In this document: positions 8,883-18,211 of the stretch, piece by piece
Numbering within the stretch: position 1 is the first letter of the stretch
How the letters are laid out: the number at the start of each line of letters is the position of its first letter
NCBI GenBank assembly: GCA_934432725.1
Contig: CAKRZE010000015.1
Coordinates: 1-62,704, forward strand
DNA length: 62,704 nt
Source: an uncultured Eubacteriales bacterium
Lineage (GTDB): Bacteria; Bacillota; Clostridia; Oscillospirales; CAG-272
Direction: 5' to 3'
The notes under the pieces: generated by a model
Database searches by the model: none
The model's input: the letters and a program-made list of their open reading frames with translations, nothing else
Told to the model about the DNA's origin: nothing
Position numbers and translations under genes: made by a program

Positions 8883-9503
8883 TCAATAGACCGGTCCGTC
8901 CAGAAGCCAGCTTCCGTTCTCCAGCACAAGCCGCACCCGCATGGTGCCCGCCGTCTCGCCGTCCGTCCGGTAATCCATACAGACCGTCACGCTGCGGTCG
9001 TTTCCGGACACCACCCGTGCGCTTTCGGGCACCGGCTCGGTCCTGATCTCAAAGCCGCTGAAATTGACATCCGCAAGCAAAACGCCGTTTTCCTCCCGAT
9101 AGCGCGGATCGATGTGATCCGACACGACCGTTTCATTCTTCTGCGTCTCGGACGGCGGCGTATATCCGTCGAACAGCAGCACATACAGCGTTCCCTTCAG
9201 ATAATCCGAGGAAAACAGCCGCTCCGCGTCCGCTCTGATCTGCGCAGCGGAGGTGTACGCCGCATTTTTTGACACCGGACGGTAGTCGGTGCCGACCGTC
9301 CGCTCCGCGTCCGCAGCCGTCTCTGTCTCAAGCCCTTCGCCGTAGGCGACCCGCATCAGCCGCATCGCATCCGGCACAAGCTCCGCCAGACGCGCCGCAG
9401 CCTCCGCATCCCCCAAAGCCGGCGGAGCCTCCTGCCGCTTGCAGGAAACGCAGAAAAGCCCCAGAATCATTGCCGCAAGCAGCAGTACCGCTGTTCTTTT
9501 CAT
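8883..9503 (-). CDS. Small predicted lipoprotein, function unknown
   Basis: The 206 aa product begins MKRTAVLLLAAMILGLFCVSC, a lipoprotein signal peptide with the lipidated cysteine at about residue 21 (V-S-C). The mature part is acidic at first and then has a beta-rich C-terminal half (GTLYVLLFDGY; SVTVCMDYRTDG; MRVRLVLENGSWLLDGPVY). It resembles the NTF2-like or DUF-type lipoprotein folds used for extracytoplasmic binding, but I do not recognise the family. AAAGGAATGGG precedes the ATG. It lies 94 nt upstream of recA on the same strand, with no evident functional link. Confidence 0.75.
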   Translation of the reverse strand: MKRTAVLLLAAMILGLFCVSCKRQEAPPALGDAEAAARLAELVPDAMRLMRVAYGEGLETETAADAERTVGTDYRPVSKNAAYTSAAQIRADAERLFSSDYLKGTLYVLLFDGYTPPSETQKNETVVSDHIDPRYREENGVLLADVNFSGFEIRTEPVPESARVVSGNDRSVTVCMDYRTDGETAGTMRVRLVLENGSWLLDGPVY

Positions 9504-9615
9504 CGCAACATCCCATTCCTTTCATACAGAGCCCGGGAAAAGGACCCTTTTGCAAAGCTCCTCCGGGCTGTGCCGAAGCTGCGCGGACCTTGCAGACACC
9601 TTGCAAAAGCCACGC

Positions 9616-9650
9616 AAAAACCTTCCGGCTCCCGTTCAGGATAGCCGGAA
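9616..9650 (-). terminator. Terminator after the SLOG-family gene
   Basis: On the minus strand TTCCGGCT and AGCCGGAA form an 8 bp perfect stem over a 12 nt loop, followed by GG and five Ts. It lies about 100 nt after the stop codon of the gene ending at 9748. Confidence 0.7.
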
Positions 9651-9747
9651 TTTTCCTTTTTAACGGGGGCTCCGCGATTTTTTTGACTTGCCGCGCCTTC
9701 CGGGCAGAGCTGTCCCCTCGCAAAGTCCCCGTTCTTCCGTCCGGAGC

Positions 9748-10293
9748 TTATTCCCGGAAGTCCCCGTCCTCCGGCAGAGTCTCCTGCTGCGGGATATACA
9801 GGTTATAGATGGAAAGTCCCTGCTTCGCCGCATATGCCACCGTATTCCGGGTTCCGCCCGACTTGCCCTCATAATAGCAGACGCATATCCTGCTGCGGTC
9901 CACCATATAGCGGTTCCGCATCTGCATGCATGCCCGGAAATACTTCTCCGAAACATACACCGCCTCATCGGCACGGGCAAGGACGCGTTCGAACAGCTCC
10001 TTCTCGGATTTTTTCCACCTTGCCGTATGGTTCCGGCAGGGCAGCGCCAGGATCAGCCTGATATCCGGAAGCTGCGCTTTCAGATTCAGGACCGTCACGG
10101 AGGCGATCATATCAAAGCCGAGCGCCCCTCCCGCATAAAAATCCCTCACGCCGATCTGATACAGAGTTTGAACTAAACGGCAGACATTTTCCGAAATCTT
10201 CCGATACTCCACCTTTGGAATGTCGCGGTGCCCCGTAAAACAGCAGGCAGCCGCCCGACCTCCGGAAACCTCCGGATCCTGCGGAAAACTCAC
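9748..10293 (-). CDS. SLOG-family protein (DUF1273/YpsA-like)
   Basis: The 181 aa protein shows the hallmarks of the DUF1273 branch of the SLOG (Rossmann-like nucleotide-binding) superfamily: CCFTGHR near the N terminus, a GGALGFDMIAS loop, LILALPC, and RNRYMVDRSRICVCYYEGKSGGT near the C terminus. Family members are predicted to bind nucleotides or nucleotide-derived ligands; Bacillus YpsA affects cell division. The start is GTG, with AGAGGTG 5 nt upstream (CCGAAGAGGTGATTGTGTG). It is a stand-alone gene with its own promoter and terminator. The biochemical function is not established here. Confidence 0.85.
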   Translation of the reverse strand: MSFPQDPEVSGGRAAACCFTGHRDIPKVEYRKISENVCRLVQTLYQIGVRDFYAGGALGFDMIASVTVLNLKAQLPDIRLILALPCRNHTARWKKSEKELFERVLARADEAVYVSEKYFRACMQMRNRYMVDRSRICVCYYEGKSGGTRNTVAYAAKQGLSIYNLYIPQQETLPEDGDFRE

Positions 10294-10348
10294 ACAATCA
10301 CCTCTTCGGTTCAGTTTTTGATTTCACGCCGATGGATCTCATGCGTTC

Positions 10349-10377
10349 AGTATATCACAGTTTCTCGCATATGTCAA
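10349..10377 (-). promoter_or_regulatory. Promoter of the SLOG-family gene
   Basis: On the minus strand there is a -35 TTGACA (10372-10377), a 17 nt spacer and a -10 TATACT (10349-10354), about 55 nt ahead of the GTG start. Confidence 0.85.
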
Positions 10378-10621
10378 ACAAACGTTTGCGGTTTTGGCAT
10401 TTTTTCTGAGAAAATCCGATATTTTTTATCTGTCTGCCGCAGTGCTCCGCCCCGTCCGGCAGCGTGCGGAGCATTGACGCATTTCCGGCAAAAAGCAGCT
10501 CCCGGCGCCCCCGCCGCACCGCAGCAAGCCGCCTTCCGGAGCTTCCGGACGCCGCGCCGTGCTGCCGCGGGGGCTTTCCCCGTAAATTTTCCGGCTCCGC
10601 GCAAAAAATCCCGGAATGCTG

Positions 10622-10650
10622 TTGATTAACGGAGCCGAAAATGGTATAAT
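10622..10650 (+). promoter_or_regulatory. Plus-strand promoter ahead of the 25 bp array
   Basis: A -35 TTGATT (10622-10627) and a -10 TATAAT (10645-10650) are separated by exactly 17 nt. The next plus-strand gene (MurE-like) starts about 960 nt downstream, so the transcript would carry a very long leader beginning with the 25 bp repeats, unless it makes a separate RNA. Confidence 0.7.
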
Positions 10651-10705
10651 GAATGCGGTATACTATCTCCCGGCAACCCGGGCAAACCTGCCGCATTCCC
10701 GAATT

Positions 10706-10826
10706 TGCCGGCTTCGCCGTCATCCAAATTTGCCGGCTTCGCCGTCATCCAAATTTGCCGGCTTTGCCGTCATCCAAATTTGCCGGCTTTGCCGTCATCC
10801 AAATTTGCCGGCTTCGCCGTCAAATT
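10706..10826 (+). repeat. 25 bp tandem repeat, about five copies
   Basis: The unit CCAAATTTGCCGGCTTYGCCG plus TCAT repeats head to tail with an exact 25 bp period at 10724, 10749, 10774 and 10799, with partial copies at each end. Copies differ only at a C/T position. There are no spacers, so it is not a CRISPR array. It begins about 55 nt after a predicted transcription start. Confidence 0.95.
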
Positions 10827-10859
10827 CATAACGTTTTGTTTGAATTTGCGGCATCACGC

Positions 10860-11600
10860 GCAGAGGAGCCCCTCTGCCGAGGCTTTCCCGGAGCTGCCAT
10901 ACGGACGGCGCAAAAACCCCACAGATACCGCTTTCCCCTGCGGCATACTGCATGCAAACACCCTGTGGGATGCGGCTTTCGCGGCTTCTCCCTCCCCCGC
11001 GCGGCAGTGCCCCGCGTGCCCCCCCGACGGCTTTACCGCCTGTCCGGCGGGGTTCGGTGCGGAAGGCGCCCGGACAGGCGCTCATGTCTGCCGCACGCAC
11101 CGTCCGCGCAGAAGCCTTCGCAAGAGGCTCCCGCGGCACAGTATCCCGCGTCTGCGGCATGCTCTGTCCGCTGCAATTTCTCCGTTTTCGCGGCTTTTGC
11201 CGCTGCCCTTCCTGTGGCTTCAGCCGCCCCGCACTTCCGCGCGGTCCGAAAGACCGGACGGTCATCGTTCGGAGGACGCCCGGAAAACCGGCGTTCCTTT
11301 CGGTCCCGCGCCTGTCCGAAGACCTTTGTGCCATGCTCCTGCCCGATTCGAACGTTGCCGCAAAGCCGTCAGGTTGGCACGCGGGGCGCACTGCGCTTTC
11401 CCCGCTTGCCGAAAGGGTCAGGGCATCGGCTCTCCCGCGGTCCCGGTCAAAGCCTCCGGGCAGCCGCACGGCTTGCCTGACCGCGCAAAGCGCGGTTTCC
11501 CTGTGCGGCGATATCCGGATCCCGTCTCCGCGCAGAAGCCGGACAGGATGCCTCCGTGACCGGCATCCGCTTTGCATTCTCCCTATCCTCAAAAGATCAG
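10860..11600. other. GC-rich leader/intergenic region, nothing recognised
   Basis: About 740 bp between the 25 bp array and the MurE-like gene. Frames are open on both strands because of base composition, but none has a conserved motif or a plausible ribosome-binding site. I cannot name an RNA element. Confidence 0.5.
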
Positions 11601-11616
11601 AAAGGAACTTGCCATC

Positions 11617-13140
11617 ATGCTCGAAGCCTATACCATACAGGAATATGTCTCCGTCCTCGCGGCGGGCGGACTTGTGACGGAGGTGGAGGTGCCCCCGCCG
11701 ATGCTGCGCGGCTGCGAAATCACCTGCCTGACCTATGACAGCCGCGCCGTATCCCCGAACGCCATGTACATCTGCAAAGGCGTACACTTCCGGGAGGAAT
11801 ACCTCAGGGAGGCTGCCGGAAGGGGCGCTGTCGTCTACGTGTCGGAAAAGAGGTACGATTCGGTCGATCTGCCCTATATTCTTGTGCGGGACATCCGCCG
11901 CGCCATGGCGTACCTCGCCATTGTGTTCTTCAACGATGCGCCCTCCCGTCTGACCTCCGTCGGCATCACCGGGACCAAGGGCAAAAGCACAACGGCATAC
12001 TACGTCAAGGCGATTTTAGACGAATTTTATCCGAAGGAATGCGCCATTCTCTCCTCCATCGACAACTATGACGGCGTCTCCCGCGAGGAGTCCCATCTGA
12101 CCACGCCGGAGGCGGTGGAGCTGCACCGGCACTTTGAAAACGCCTGCGAATCGGGCATTTCCCACCTTGTCATGGAGGTCTCCAGTCAGGCGCTGAAATA
12201 TGACCGGGTGTTCGGCATCCGCTTCGGCGTCGCCTGCTTCACCAACATCGGGACCGACCACATCAGCCCGGTGGAGCATCCGGATTTTGAGGATTACTTC
12301 GCCTCCAAGCTGAAGATATTCGACGACTGCGCAGCCGCGTGCATCAACACCGACATGGAGCACGCCGAACGGGTCCTTGCCTATGCGCGGGAAAAGCACT
12401 GCCGCATCCTGACCTTCGGCTCCCACCCCGAGGATGACATCTTCTGTCAGAGCCGCGAAAAGCGCGCGGACGGCATCTATTTCACCGTGCGGACCCCTGC
12501 CTTCACGCGCACGCTTCACATCACGATGCCGGGCATGTTCAATGTGGAAAACGCGCTTGCCGCCGTTGCCGTCGCCACTGCGCTGAAGCTCCCGCCGGAG
12601 GCAATGGAGCGCGGGCTTGCGGAGGCGCGCGCGCCGGGGCGCATGGAGGTCTTTGAAAGCCGGGACAAGCGGGTCACGGTGCTTGTGGACTATGCCCACA
12701 ACCGGATGAGCTTTGACGCGCTGTTCCGCTCGGCGGAGGTGGAGTATCCGGGCAAGCGGAGGATCGTCGTATTCGGCTGTCCGGGCAGAAAAGCCCAGCT
12801 GAGGAGGCGGGATCTGGGGGAAATGGCAGGGCTTCACTGCGACCTTGCCATCCTGACCGAGGAGGACCCCGGGGAGGAGCCGGTGCACAGGATCTCGGAG
12901 GAGATCGGAGCATATGTCGCGGCTGCGGGCGGAAAATATGTCATCACGGACGACCGCGGAGAGGCAATCCGGGAGGCAATCCTGGAAAACGGCACGGATA
13001 AGGTCATTTTCCTGACCGGCAAGGGTCGGGAGACCCGCCAGAAGCGCGGTACGCTCTACATCGACACGCCCTCGGACGTGGATTTTACAGAAAAGTATCT
13101 TGCCGCCTATGACGCGGCAGCCAAGCCGGCAGTCCGCTGA
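11617..13140 (+). CDS. murE: MurE-type UDP-MurNAc-tripeptide ligase
   Basis: A Mur ligase (507 aa) that adds the third stem-peptide residue to UDP-MurNAc-L-Ala-D-Glu in the cytoplasm. It shows the N-terminal substrate domain (CLTYDSRAVSPNAMYICKG), the ATP-binding loop GITGTKGKSTTAYYV, the central EVSSQALKYDRVFGIRFGVACFTNIGTDH block, and the C-terminal VDYAHNRMSFDAL and GKGRETRQ. At the position where diaminopimelate enzymes have DNPR it has EDPGEE, so L-lysine, ornithine or another residue is more likely than meso-DAP. It could instead be a MurE paralogue. AGAAAGGA precedes the ATG by about 8 nt. asnB follows 27 nt later. Confidence 0.88.
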   Translation: MLEAYTIQEYVSVLAAGGLVTEVEVPPPMLRGCEITCLTYDSRAVSPNAMYICKGVHFREEYLREAAGRGAVVYVSEKRYDSVDLPYILVRDIRRAMAYLAIVFFNDAPSRLTSVGITGTKGKSTTAYYVKAILDEFYPKECAILSSIDNYDGVSREESHLTTPEAVELHRHFENACESGISHLVMEVSSQALKYDRVFGIRFGVACFTNIGTDHISPVEHPDFEDYFASKLKIFDDCAAACINTDMEHAERVLAYAREKHCRILTFGSHPEDDIFCQSREKRADGIYFTVRTPAFTRTLHITMPGMFNVENALAAVAVATALKLPPEAMERGLAEARAPGRMEVFESRDKRVTVLVDYAHNRMSFDALFRSAEVEYPGKRRIVVFGCPGRKAQLRRRDLGEMAGLHCDLAILTEEDPGEEPVHRISEEIGAYVAAAGGKYVITDDRGEAIREAILENGTDKVIFLTGKGRETRQKRGTLYIDTPSDVDFTEKYLAAYDAAAKPAVR

Positions 13141-13167
13141 GCGGCGCGGCAGAAGGGACACAGCGAT

Positions 13168-15000
13168 ATGTGCGGATTTGTTGGATTTTGCGGAACGGGT
13201 GTTTACGACCGTCAGGCGGTCATCGATGAAATGGGAGAGCGCATTGCGCACCGGGGCCCGGACAGCAGCGGCTCCTTTGTGGACGGGAATGTCGCGCTCG
13301 GCTTCCGGCGCCTGTCCATCATCGACCTGAAGGGCGGCACCCAGCCGATGCATTCGGAGGACGACCGGTACGTCATCGTCTTCAACGGGGAAATTTACAA
13401 CTATCGGGAGCTGAGACAGGAGCTTTGCGAAAAAAACGGCGCGGTCTTCCGGACCGACTCGGACACCGAGGTGATTTTGCAGGCATACCGGCGGTTCGGA
13501 GAAAGGACCGCCTCTCTCCTCAGGGGCATGTTCGCGTTCGTCATCTACGACCGGCACCGGGGCACGCTGTACGGTGCGCGCGATTATTTCGGAATCAAGC
13601 CGTTTTATTATGCGCAGATGCAGGATACGTTTCTGTTCGGCTCTGAGATCAAGGGCTTTCTGCCCCACCCCGCCTTCCGGAAGGAGCTGAATCCGGAGGC
13701 TTTGAAGATGTACCTCGTCTTTCAGTATTCCCCCCTGCGGGAAACGATGTTCCGCCATGTGTTCCGTCTGGAGCCGGGGACCTATTTCACCTACTCCGGC
13801 GGCGAGATGAAGCTTACGCGCTATTTTGAGCCGGAATTCGATCCGGTCAGCCGCACATTCGGCAACGCCGTCAGTCTGATCGACAAGACGGTGCTCTCCT
13901 CGGTCGAATACCACCAGATCGCGGATGTGGAGGTCGGCTCCTTCCTGTCGGGCGGTGTGGATTCCAGCTATGTCGCCTCGACCGTCAGACCGATGAAGAC
14001 CTACTCGGTCGGCTTTGACATGGGCGGCTTTGACGAGACGGATCTGGCGGGGGAGCTGTGCCGCAGGCTGGGCATGCCCAATACGAAAAAAGAGATCTCA
14101 GCCGATGAATTCTTCCGGGCTCTGCCCGAGGTCCAGTACCATTCCGACGAGCCGCACGCCAACCTCTCCGCCGTTCCGCTCTACTATCTGGCAGAGCTTG
14201 CGGCAAGGGACGTGAAGGTGGTGCTGTCCGGAGAAGGGGCGGATGAGCTGTTCGGCGGCTATGACTGGTATATCCAGAGCAGCGCCTCGGTGCTTTACAA
14301 AAAGCTGCCCCTCGGGCTTCGCCGCTTCTTTGCCAAAACGCTCGGCAGACTGCCGCAGCGGCATATCCGGCGCTTCTTCACCTCCAATGCGGAGCGCGTG
14401 GAGGACAGCTATATCGGTCAGGCGTTCATCATGAGCGATGCCGAAGCCGACAGCCTGCTCGCGCCGGATAAGCGCACCTCCATCACGCATCAGGACGTCA
14501 CGGCGCCCTACTATGAAAAGGTCCGCGGCTGCGATGATCTGACCAAAAAAATGTATCTGGACCTGAAGCTCTGGCTGCCGGGCGATATTCTGCTCAAGGC
14601 GGACAAAATGACCATGGCGCATTCGCTGGAGCTGCGCGTGCCTTATCTGGACCGCGAGGTCTGGAGCGTTGCGCGCACCCTGACCTCTCCGCAGCGCATG
14701 AAGGGACGGCATACCAAGCGCGCCTTCCGGCAGGCGGCGCTGTCCCACATTCCCGGCGACTGGGCAAACCGGAAAAAAGCCGGCTTTATGGTTCCGTTCC
14801 GCGTCTGGCTGCGGGAGGAGCAGTATGCGGAGACGGTGCGAAGGACCTTCCGCGCTCCGTATGCGGCGGAATTTTTCGACACGGCAAAGCTGGAGGCGCT
14901 GCTTGACGCCCATGTCTCCGGAGCAGCCAACAATGCGCGGAAAATCTATACCGTGTACTCCTTTCTGCTCTGGTATGAGGAATACTTCGTCAAGCGCTGA
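13168..15000 (+). CDS. asnB: Glutamine-dependent asparagine synthase-type amidotransferase
   Basis: This 610 aa enzyme has an N-terminal Ntn glutaminase domain starting MCGFVGFCG (Cys2 nucleophile after Met removal; RLSIIDLKGG; FNGEIYNYREL) and a C-terminal ATP-pyrophosphatase domain with SFLSGGVDSSYVAS and VLSGEGADELFGGYDWY. It amidates a carboxylate using glutamine. AsnB homologues act on free aspartate, on meso-DAP of peptidoglycan, or (E. faecium Asnfm) on the D-Asp cross-bridge. It lies 27 nt behind the murE-type gene and upstream of a D-aspartate-ligase-like gene, so I infer a cell-wall amidation role; free asparagine synthesis cannot be excluded. Its start is well supported by the Cys2 requirement. 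Confidence 0.93.
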   Translation: MCGFVGFCGTGVYDRQAVIDEMGERIAHRGPDSSGSFVDGNVALGFRRLSIIDLKGGTQPMHSEDDRYVIVFNGEIYNYRELRQELCEKNGAVFRTDSDTEVILQAYRRFGERTASLLRGMFAFVIYDRHRGTLYGARDYFGIKPFYYAQMQDTFLFGSEIKGFLPHPAFRKELNPEALKMYLVFQYSPLRETMFRHVFRLEPGTYFTYSGGEMKLTRYFEPEFDPVSRTFGNAVSLIDKTVLSSVEYHQIADVEVGSFLSGGVDSSYVASTVRPMKTYSVGFDMGGFDETDLAGELCRRLGMPNTKKEISADEFFRALPEVQYHSDEPHANLSAVPLYYLAELAARDVKVVLSGEGADELFGGYDWYIQSSASVLYKKLPLGLRRFFAKTLGRLPQRHIRRFFTSNAERVEDSYIGQAFIMSDAEADSLLAPDKRTSITHQDVTAPYYEKVRGCDDLTKKMYLDLKLWLPGDILLKADKMTMAHSLELRVPYLDREVWSVARTLTSPQRMKGRHTKRAFRQAALSHIPGDWANRKKAGFMVPFRVWLREEQYAETVRRTFRAPYAAEFFDTAKLEALLDAHVSGAANNARKIYTVYSFLLWYEEYFVKR

Positions 15001-15164
15001 CGGGCGGTGCCGGTTTCTTCCTATTGAAGGGGCAAGCACGGTATCGGTCGGGGCATCCCGCAGAAGGAGCGGAGCTTCAAGGTCCCTCCGGCATGTCAAG
15101 CCGGAATTGTCCGGCATAAGCGGCGATTTTCCGCTCCCCGCGTGCTTCACACTTCAAATCCAAG

Positions 15165-16262
15165 CTGCGTGAAGCCGTACCCGCCGAGCAGTCGTCTCTC
15201 CCGCACTTCACGCACGCCCGCTCCCGTTCGCCTGAAACTGCGCGAAGGCGAAAATCACGCCCTTCGGCTTGCCCGAAGGCGGCGGCTCTGCCGCCGAATG
15301 ATTTTTGTTCGGCGTGCCCGCCGTGCTGTCGCTTTCCGCGTACTTCACGCACGCCCGTTCGCCTGAAACTGCGCGATGGCGAAAATCACGTCCTTCGGTT
15401 CGTCCGAAGGCGGCGGCTTTGCCCCCGAATGATTTTTGTTCGGCGTGCCCGCCGAGCAGTCGTCTCTCCCGTACTTCACGCACGCCCGTTCCCGCAAGCC
15501 CAAACTGCGCGAAGGCGAAAATCACGTCCTTCGGCTTGCCCGAAGGCGGCGGCTCTGCCGCCGAATGATTTTTGTTCGGCGTGCCCGCTGTGCTGTCGCT
15601 TTCCGCGTACTTCACGCACGCCCGTTCCCGTTCGCCCGAAACTGCGCGAAGGCGAAAATCACGTCCTTCGGCTTGCCCGAAGGCGGCGGCTTTGCCACCG
15701 AATGATTTTTGTGCGGCGTGCCCGCCGTGCTGTCGCTTTCCGCGTACTTCACGCACGCCCGTTCCCGTTCGCCCGAAACTGCGCGAAGGCGAAAATCACG
15801 TCCTTCGGCTTGCCCGAAGGCGGCGGCTTTGCCGCCGAATGATTTTTGTTCGGCGTGCCCGCTGTGCTGTCGCTTTCCGCGTACTTCACGCACGCCCGCT
15901 TCCGTTCGCCTGAAACTGCGCGAAGGCGAAAATCGCGCCCTTCGGCTTGCCCGAAGGCGGCGGCTTTGCCCCCGAATGATTTTTGTGCGGCGTGCCCGCT
16001 GCATAATCGCTTTCCGCATGTTTCACGCACGCCCGCTCCCGTTCGCCTGAAACTGCGCGATGGCGAAAATCGCGCCCGCAGGCGGCACCGCCGCCGAATG
16101 ATTTTTGTTCGGCGTGCCCGCTGTGCTGTCGCTTTCCGCGTACTTCACGCACGCCCGCTTCCGTTCGCCTGAAGCTGCGCGAAGGCGAAAATCACGCCCT
16201 TCGGCTTGCCCGAAGGCGGCGGCTTTGCCGCCGAGTGATTTTTGTTCGGCGTGACAAGTAAA
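15165..16262 (+). repeat. 137 bp tandem array behind asnB, eight copies
   Basis: Copies of AAACTGCGCGAAGGCGAAAA lie at about 15235, 15366, 15502, 15639, 15776, 15913, 16050 and 16172, spaced 131, 136, 137, 137, 137, 137 and 122 bp. Each unit holds two adjacent hairpins, CCTTCGG-CTTGC-CCGAAGG and GGCGGC-TTT-GCCGCC, followed by GAATGATTTTTG, so each resembles an intrinsic terminator for plus-strand transcription. The unit stays open in several frames but shows no protein-like conservation. The rest of the 1.3 kb gap holds no gene. Confidence 0.93.
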
Positions 16263-16329
16263 CAATCGTTTTCCGCGCACCTTACTCACGCCGTTCCCCT
16301 TTAAAATTTCCGAAAGGCAGGCATTTGCC

Positions 16330-17577
16330 ATGCAGACTTTTCTTCCTATTATATTAGGCAGTGATGAAAACGCCTACGGAACCGTTCGTCTGTTCCGGGA
16401 GGCATACGGCATCCGTCCGCTTCTTGTCTGTACCCGGCGTCTGATTCCGACCATGGACAGCAGTCTGTTCGATCTTGTGCAGATCGAAGGCTTTGACCGG
16501 GACGAAATCTTCCGCAGGGAGCTTCTCCGCATTCTGAAGCAGCACCGCCCGCACTATGACAAGCTCCTTGTCATAGCCTGCTCCGACTATTATGCCGGCA
16601 TGATGTCGAAATATCACGCCGACTTTGATCCGTGGATCGCCAACCGGTTTCTGTCCCCCGCTCTGCTGGAGCAGCTTGATACCAAGGATAAGTTTTACGC
16701 CCTCTGCGAAAAGCACGGTCTGGATTACCCCAAAACCGTCATCGCAGAGCCGGACAGGCGGAAGGAAGCTCTGAACCGGATCGATTTCCCGTTTCCGATC
16801 GTGGTCAAGCCGGAAAACAGCAATGCATACGACTACCTGCACTGCTCGTTTGAAGGAAAGGAAAAGGTCTTTTATTTCAACAGCCCGGAGGAATACCTCG
16901 CCATGGTGCAGCGCCTCGACCGGACGGATTACCGCGGGAAGCTGATCCTTCAGGAGTTCGTTCCCGGCGGGGACGATGCCATGCGCGTCATCAACTGCTA
17001 TTCGGACAACCGGGGAAAGGTACGGATGATGTGCCTCGGTCAGCCGGTTCTGGAGGAGTATGCACCGAAGATGCTCGGCAATTACGCAGCCATCGTTTCG
17101 CGCAGCGACCCCGCGATCTACAGCCGCATCCGCGCCTTTCTGGAGGAAACCGGCTATGTCGGATTCTCCAACTTCGACATGAAATACGATGCACGGACCG
17201 GCAGATACCTCCTGTTTGAGATCAATCCCCGACTCGGCAGAAGCAGCTTCTTTGTCCGCGCCGCAGGTCTGAACATGATGCAGGCTCTGACGGAGAACGC
17301 CGTATTCGGCAGGGAAACTCCGCTTGTCACGGGAGAAAAGGAGGCGCTCTGGACAGCGGTTCCGCGCGCCGTCCTTGCACGCTATGTGGAGGACCGGTCG
17401 CTGCGGCAGGAGGTGCTTGCCCTCTGGAAAAAGCAGGGAGCTCTGCGCACGCTGTTCTGCCCCGAAGAGCGAAGCCTGCGCCGGAAGCTCCGCATTACCC
17501 GCTATTACCTCTCCCACATCCGCACCTACAAAAAGTATTATTTCAGCAAAAGGAACGGAGCACATCAGAAGAAATGA
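16330..17577 (+). CDS. ATP-grasp ligase, D-aspartate ligase-like
   Basis: This 415 aa cytoplasmic ATP-grasp protein begins MQTFLPIILGSDENAYGTVR, strongly reminiscent of D-aspartate ligase (Aslfm) and related carboxylate-amine ligases. Typical ATP-grasp elements are FPIVVKPENSNAYD (nucleotide-binding lysine), LILQEFVPGGDDAMRV, GFSNFDMKYD and LLFEINPRLGRSS (Mg-binding E and N). It would activate an amino acid carboxylate and join it to an amine, plausibly the side chain of residue 3 in the peptidoglycan precursor. It shares strand and neighbourhood with the murE- and asnB-type genes but is separated from asnB by the 137 bp array. Substrate identity is inference. Confidence 0.8.
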   Translation: MQTFLPIILGSDENAYGTVRLFREAYGIRPLLVCTRRLIPTMDSSLFDLVQIEGFDRDEIFRRELLRILKQHRPHYDKLLVIACSDYYAGMMSKYHADFDPWIANRFLSPALLEQLDTKDKFYALCEKHGLDYPKTVIAEPDRRKEALNRIDFPFPIVVKPENSNAYDYLHCSFEGKEKVFYFNSPEEYLAMVQRLDRTDYRGKLILQEFVPGGDDAMRVINCYSDNRGKVRMMCLGQPVLEEYAPKMLGNYAAIVSRSDPAIYSRIRAFLEETGYVGFSNFDMKYDARTGRYLLFEINPRLGRSSFFVRAAGLNMMQALTENAVFGRETPLVTGEKEALWTAVPRAVLARYVEDRSLRQEVLALWKKQGALRTLFCPEERSLRRKLRITRYYLSHIRTYKKYYFSKRNGAHQKK

Positions 17578-18165
17578 CGTCCGGCAAAGCGGCGTCCGTG
17601 CAGTACGGTGCCGTGCACGGGAACAAAGCGGGACAAACGGTTCCCCACTTAGACAGCAAAGCGCCCCTCGGGCAGGAGTCTCCGGCTGCGTGCGCAGAAC
17701 GGAGGAAATCCGCATCCCCCCGGAATCGGCTCCGCTCCGGACCGCCTGCGCCGCCGTGCCGGCGTATCTCGGGCAGCCCCGGCGAAGCGAAGCGGCTAGG
17801 CAGTACGGCTTGTGCCGTGCAAGACAGGGGCGCCGGGCTGTGAAGCGTCCACTCCGGAGCGTGCGGCTCCGGTTCCCCCCATAAACCCGCTGCCCGGAGC
17901 GTAACCGCCCTCCCGGACAGCCTGTTTTGCGCCGCGCACAGACGAGGAACGGAACGACAGCCTCCCCGCGCGGCTCTGATGCACCTGCCCCCGCACCGAA
18001 CGCCGTCCAAACCCGGACTCCCGCATTCCGGAAGCAGAAAAGAAGCGGTCAGCCGCACGGATTGCCCCCGCTCCCGGCTCATTTCGGACCGGCACGGGTA
18101 TGTGCCAGACGCCCGTCTTGTTTTTCTGCCCCGAATCGTCCTCTGCCGCGCGGGACTGCACGATC
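17578..18165. other. Intergenic region, nothing recognised
   Basis: About 590 bp of GC-rich DNA between the ATP-grasp and arginase genes. No conserved reading frame, RNA motif or clear promoter was found. Confidence 0.5.
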
Positions 18166-18168
18166 TTC

Positions 18169-18200
18169 AAAGAAAGGCGGCTTTTGCCGATGCGAAAGCC
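18169..18200 (+). promoter_or_regulatory. Hairpin upstream of the arginase start
   Basis: AAAGAAAGGCGG is followed by the stem GGCTTTTGC-CGAT-GCGAAAGCC (one G-T pair), then GGAAGGATCCT and the ATG. It matches the pheS element but here a second Shine-Dalgarno (GGAAGGA) is present close to the start. Confidence 0.55.
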
Positions 18201-18211
18201 GGAAGGATCCT

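Noticed and set aside
10706..10826. Possible CRISPR array at the 25 bp repeat
   Set aside because: The repeats are head to tail with no spacers and there is no cas gene in the window.
12016..13914. A 632-codon frame opposite murE/asnB
   Set aside because: It lies antisense to two genes with clear enzyme motifs and has no motif of its own; a typical GC-skewed shadow frame.
15200..16200. Overlapping open frames of 70-180 codons on both strands in the 137 bp array
   Set aside because: They repeat with the unit, exist in several frames at once and arise from high G+C content and lack of stops; no ribosome-binding site or family motif.
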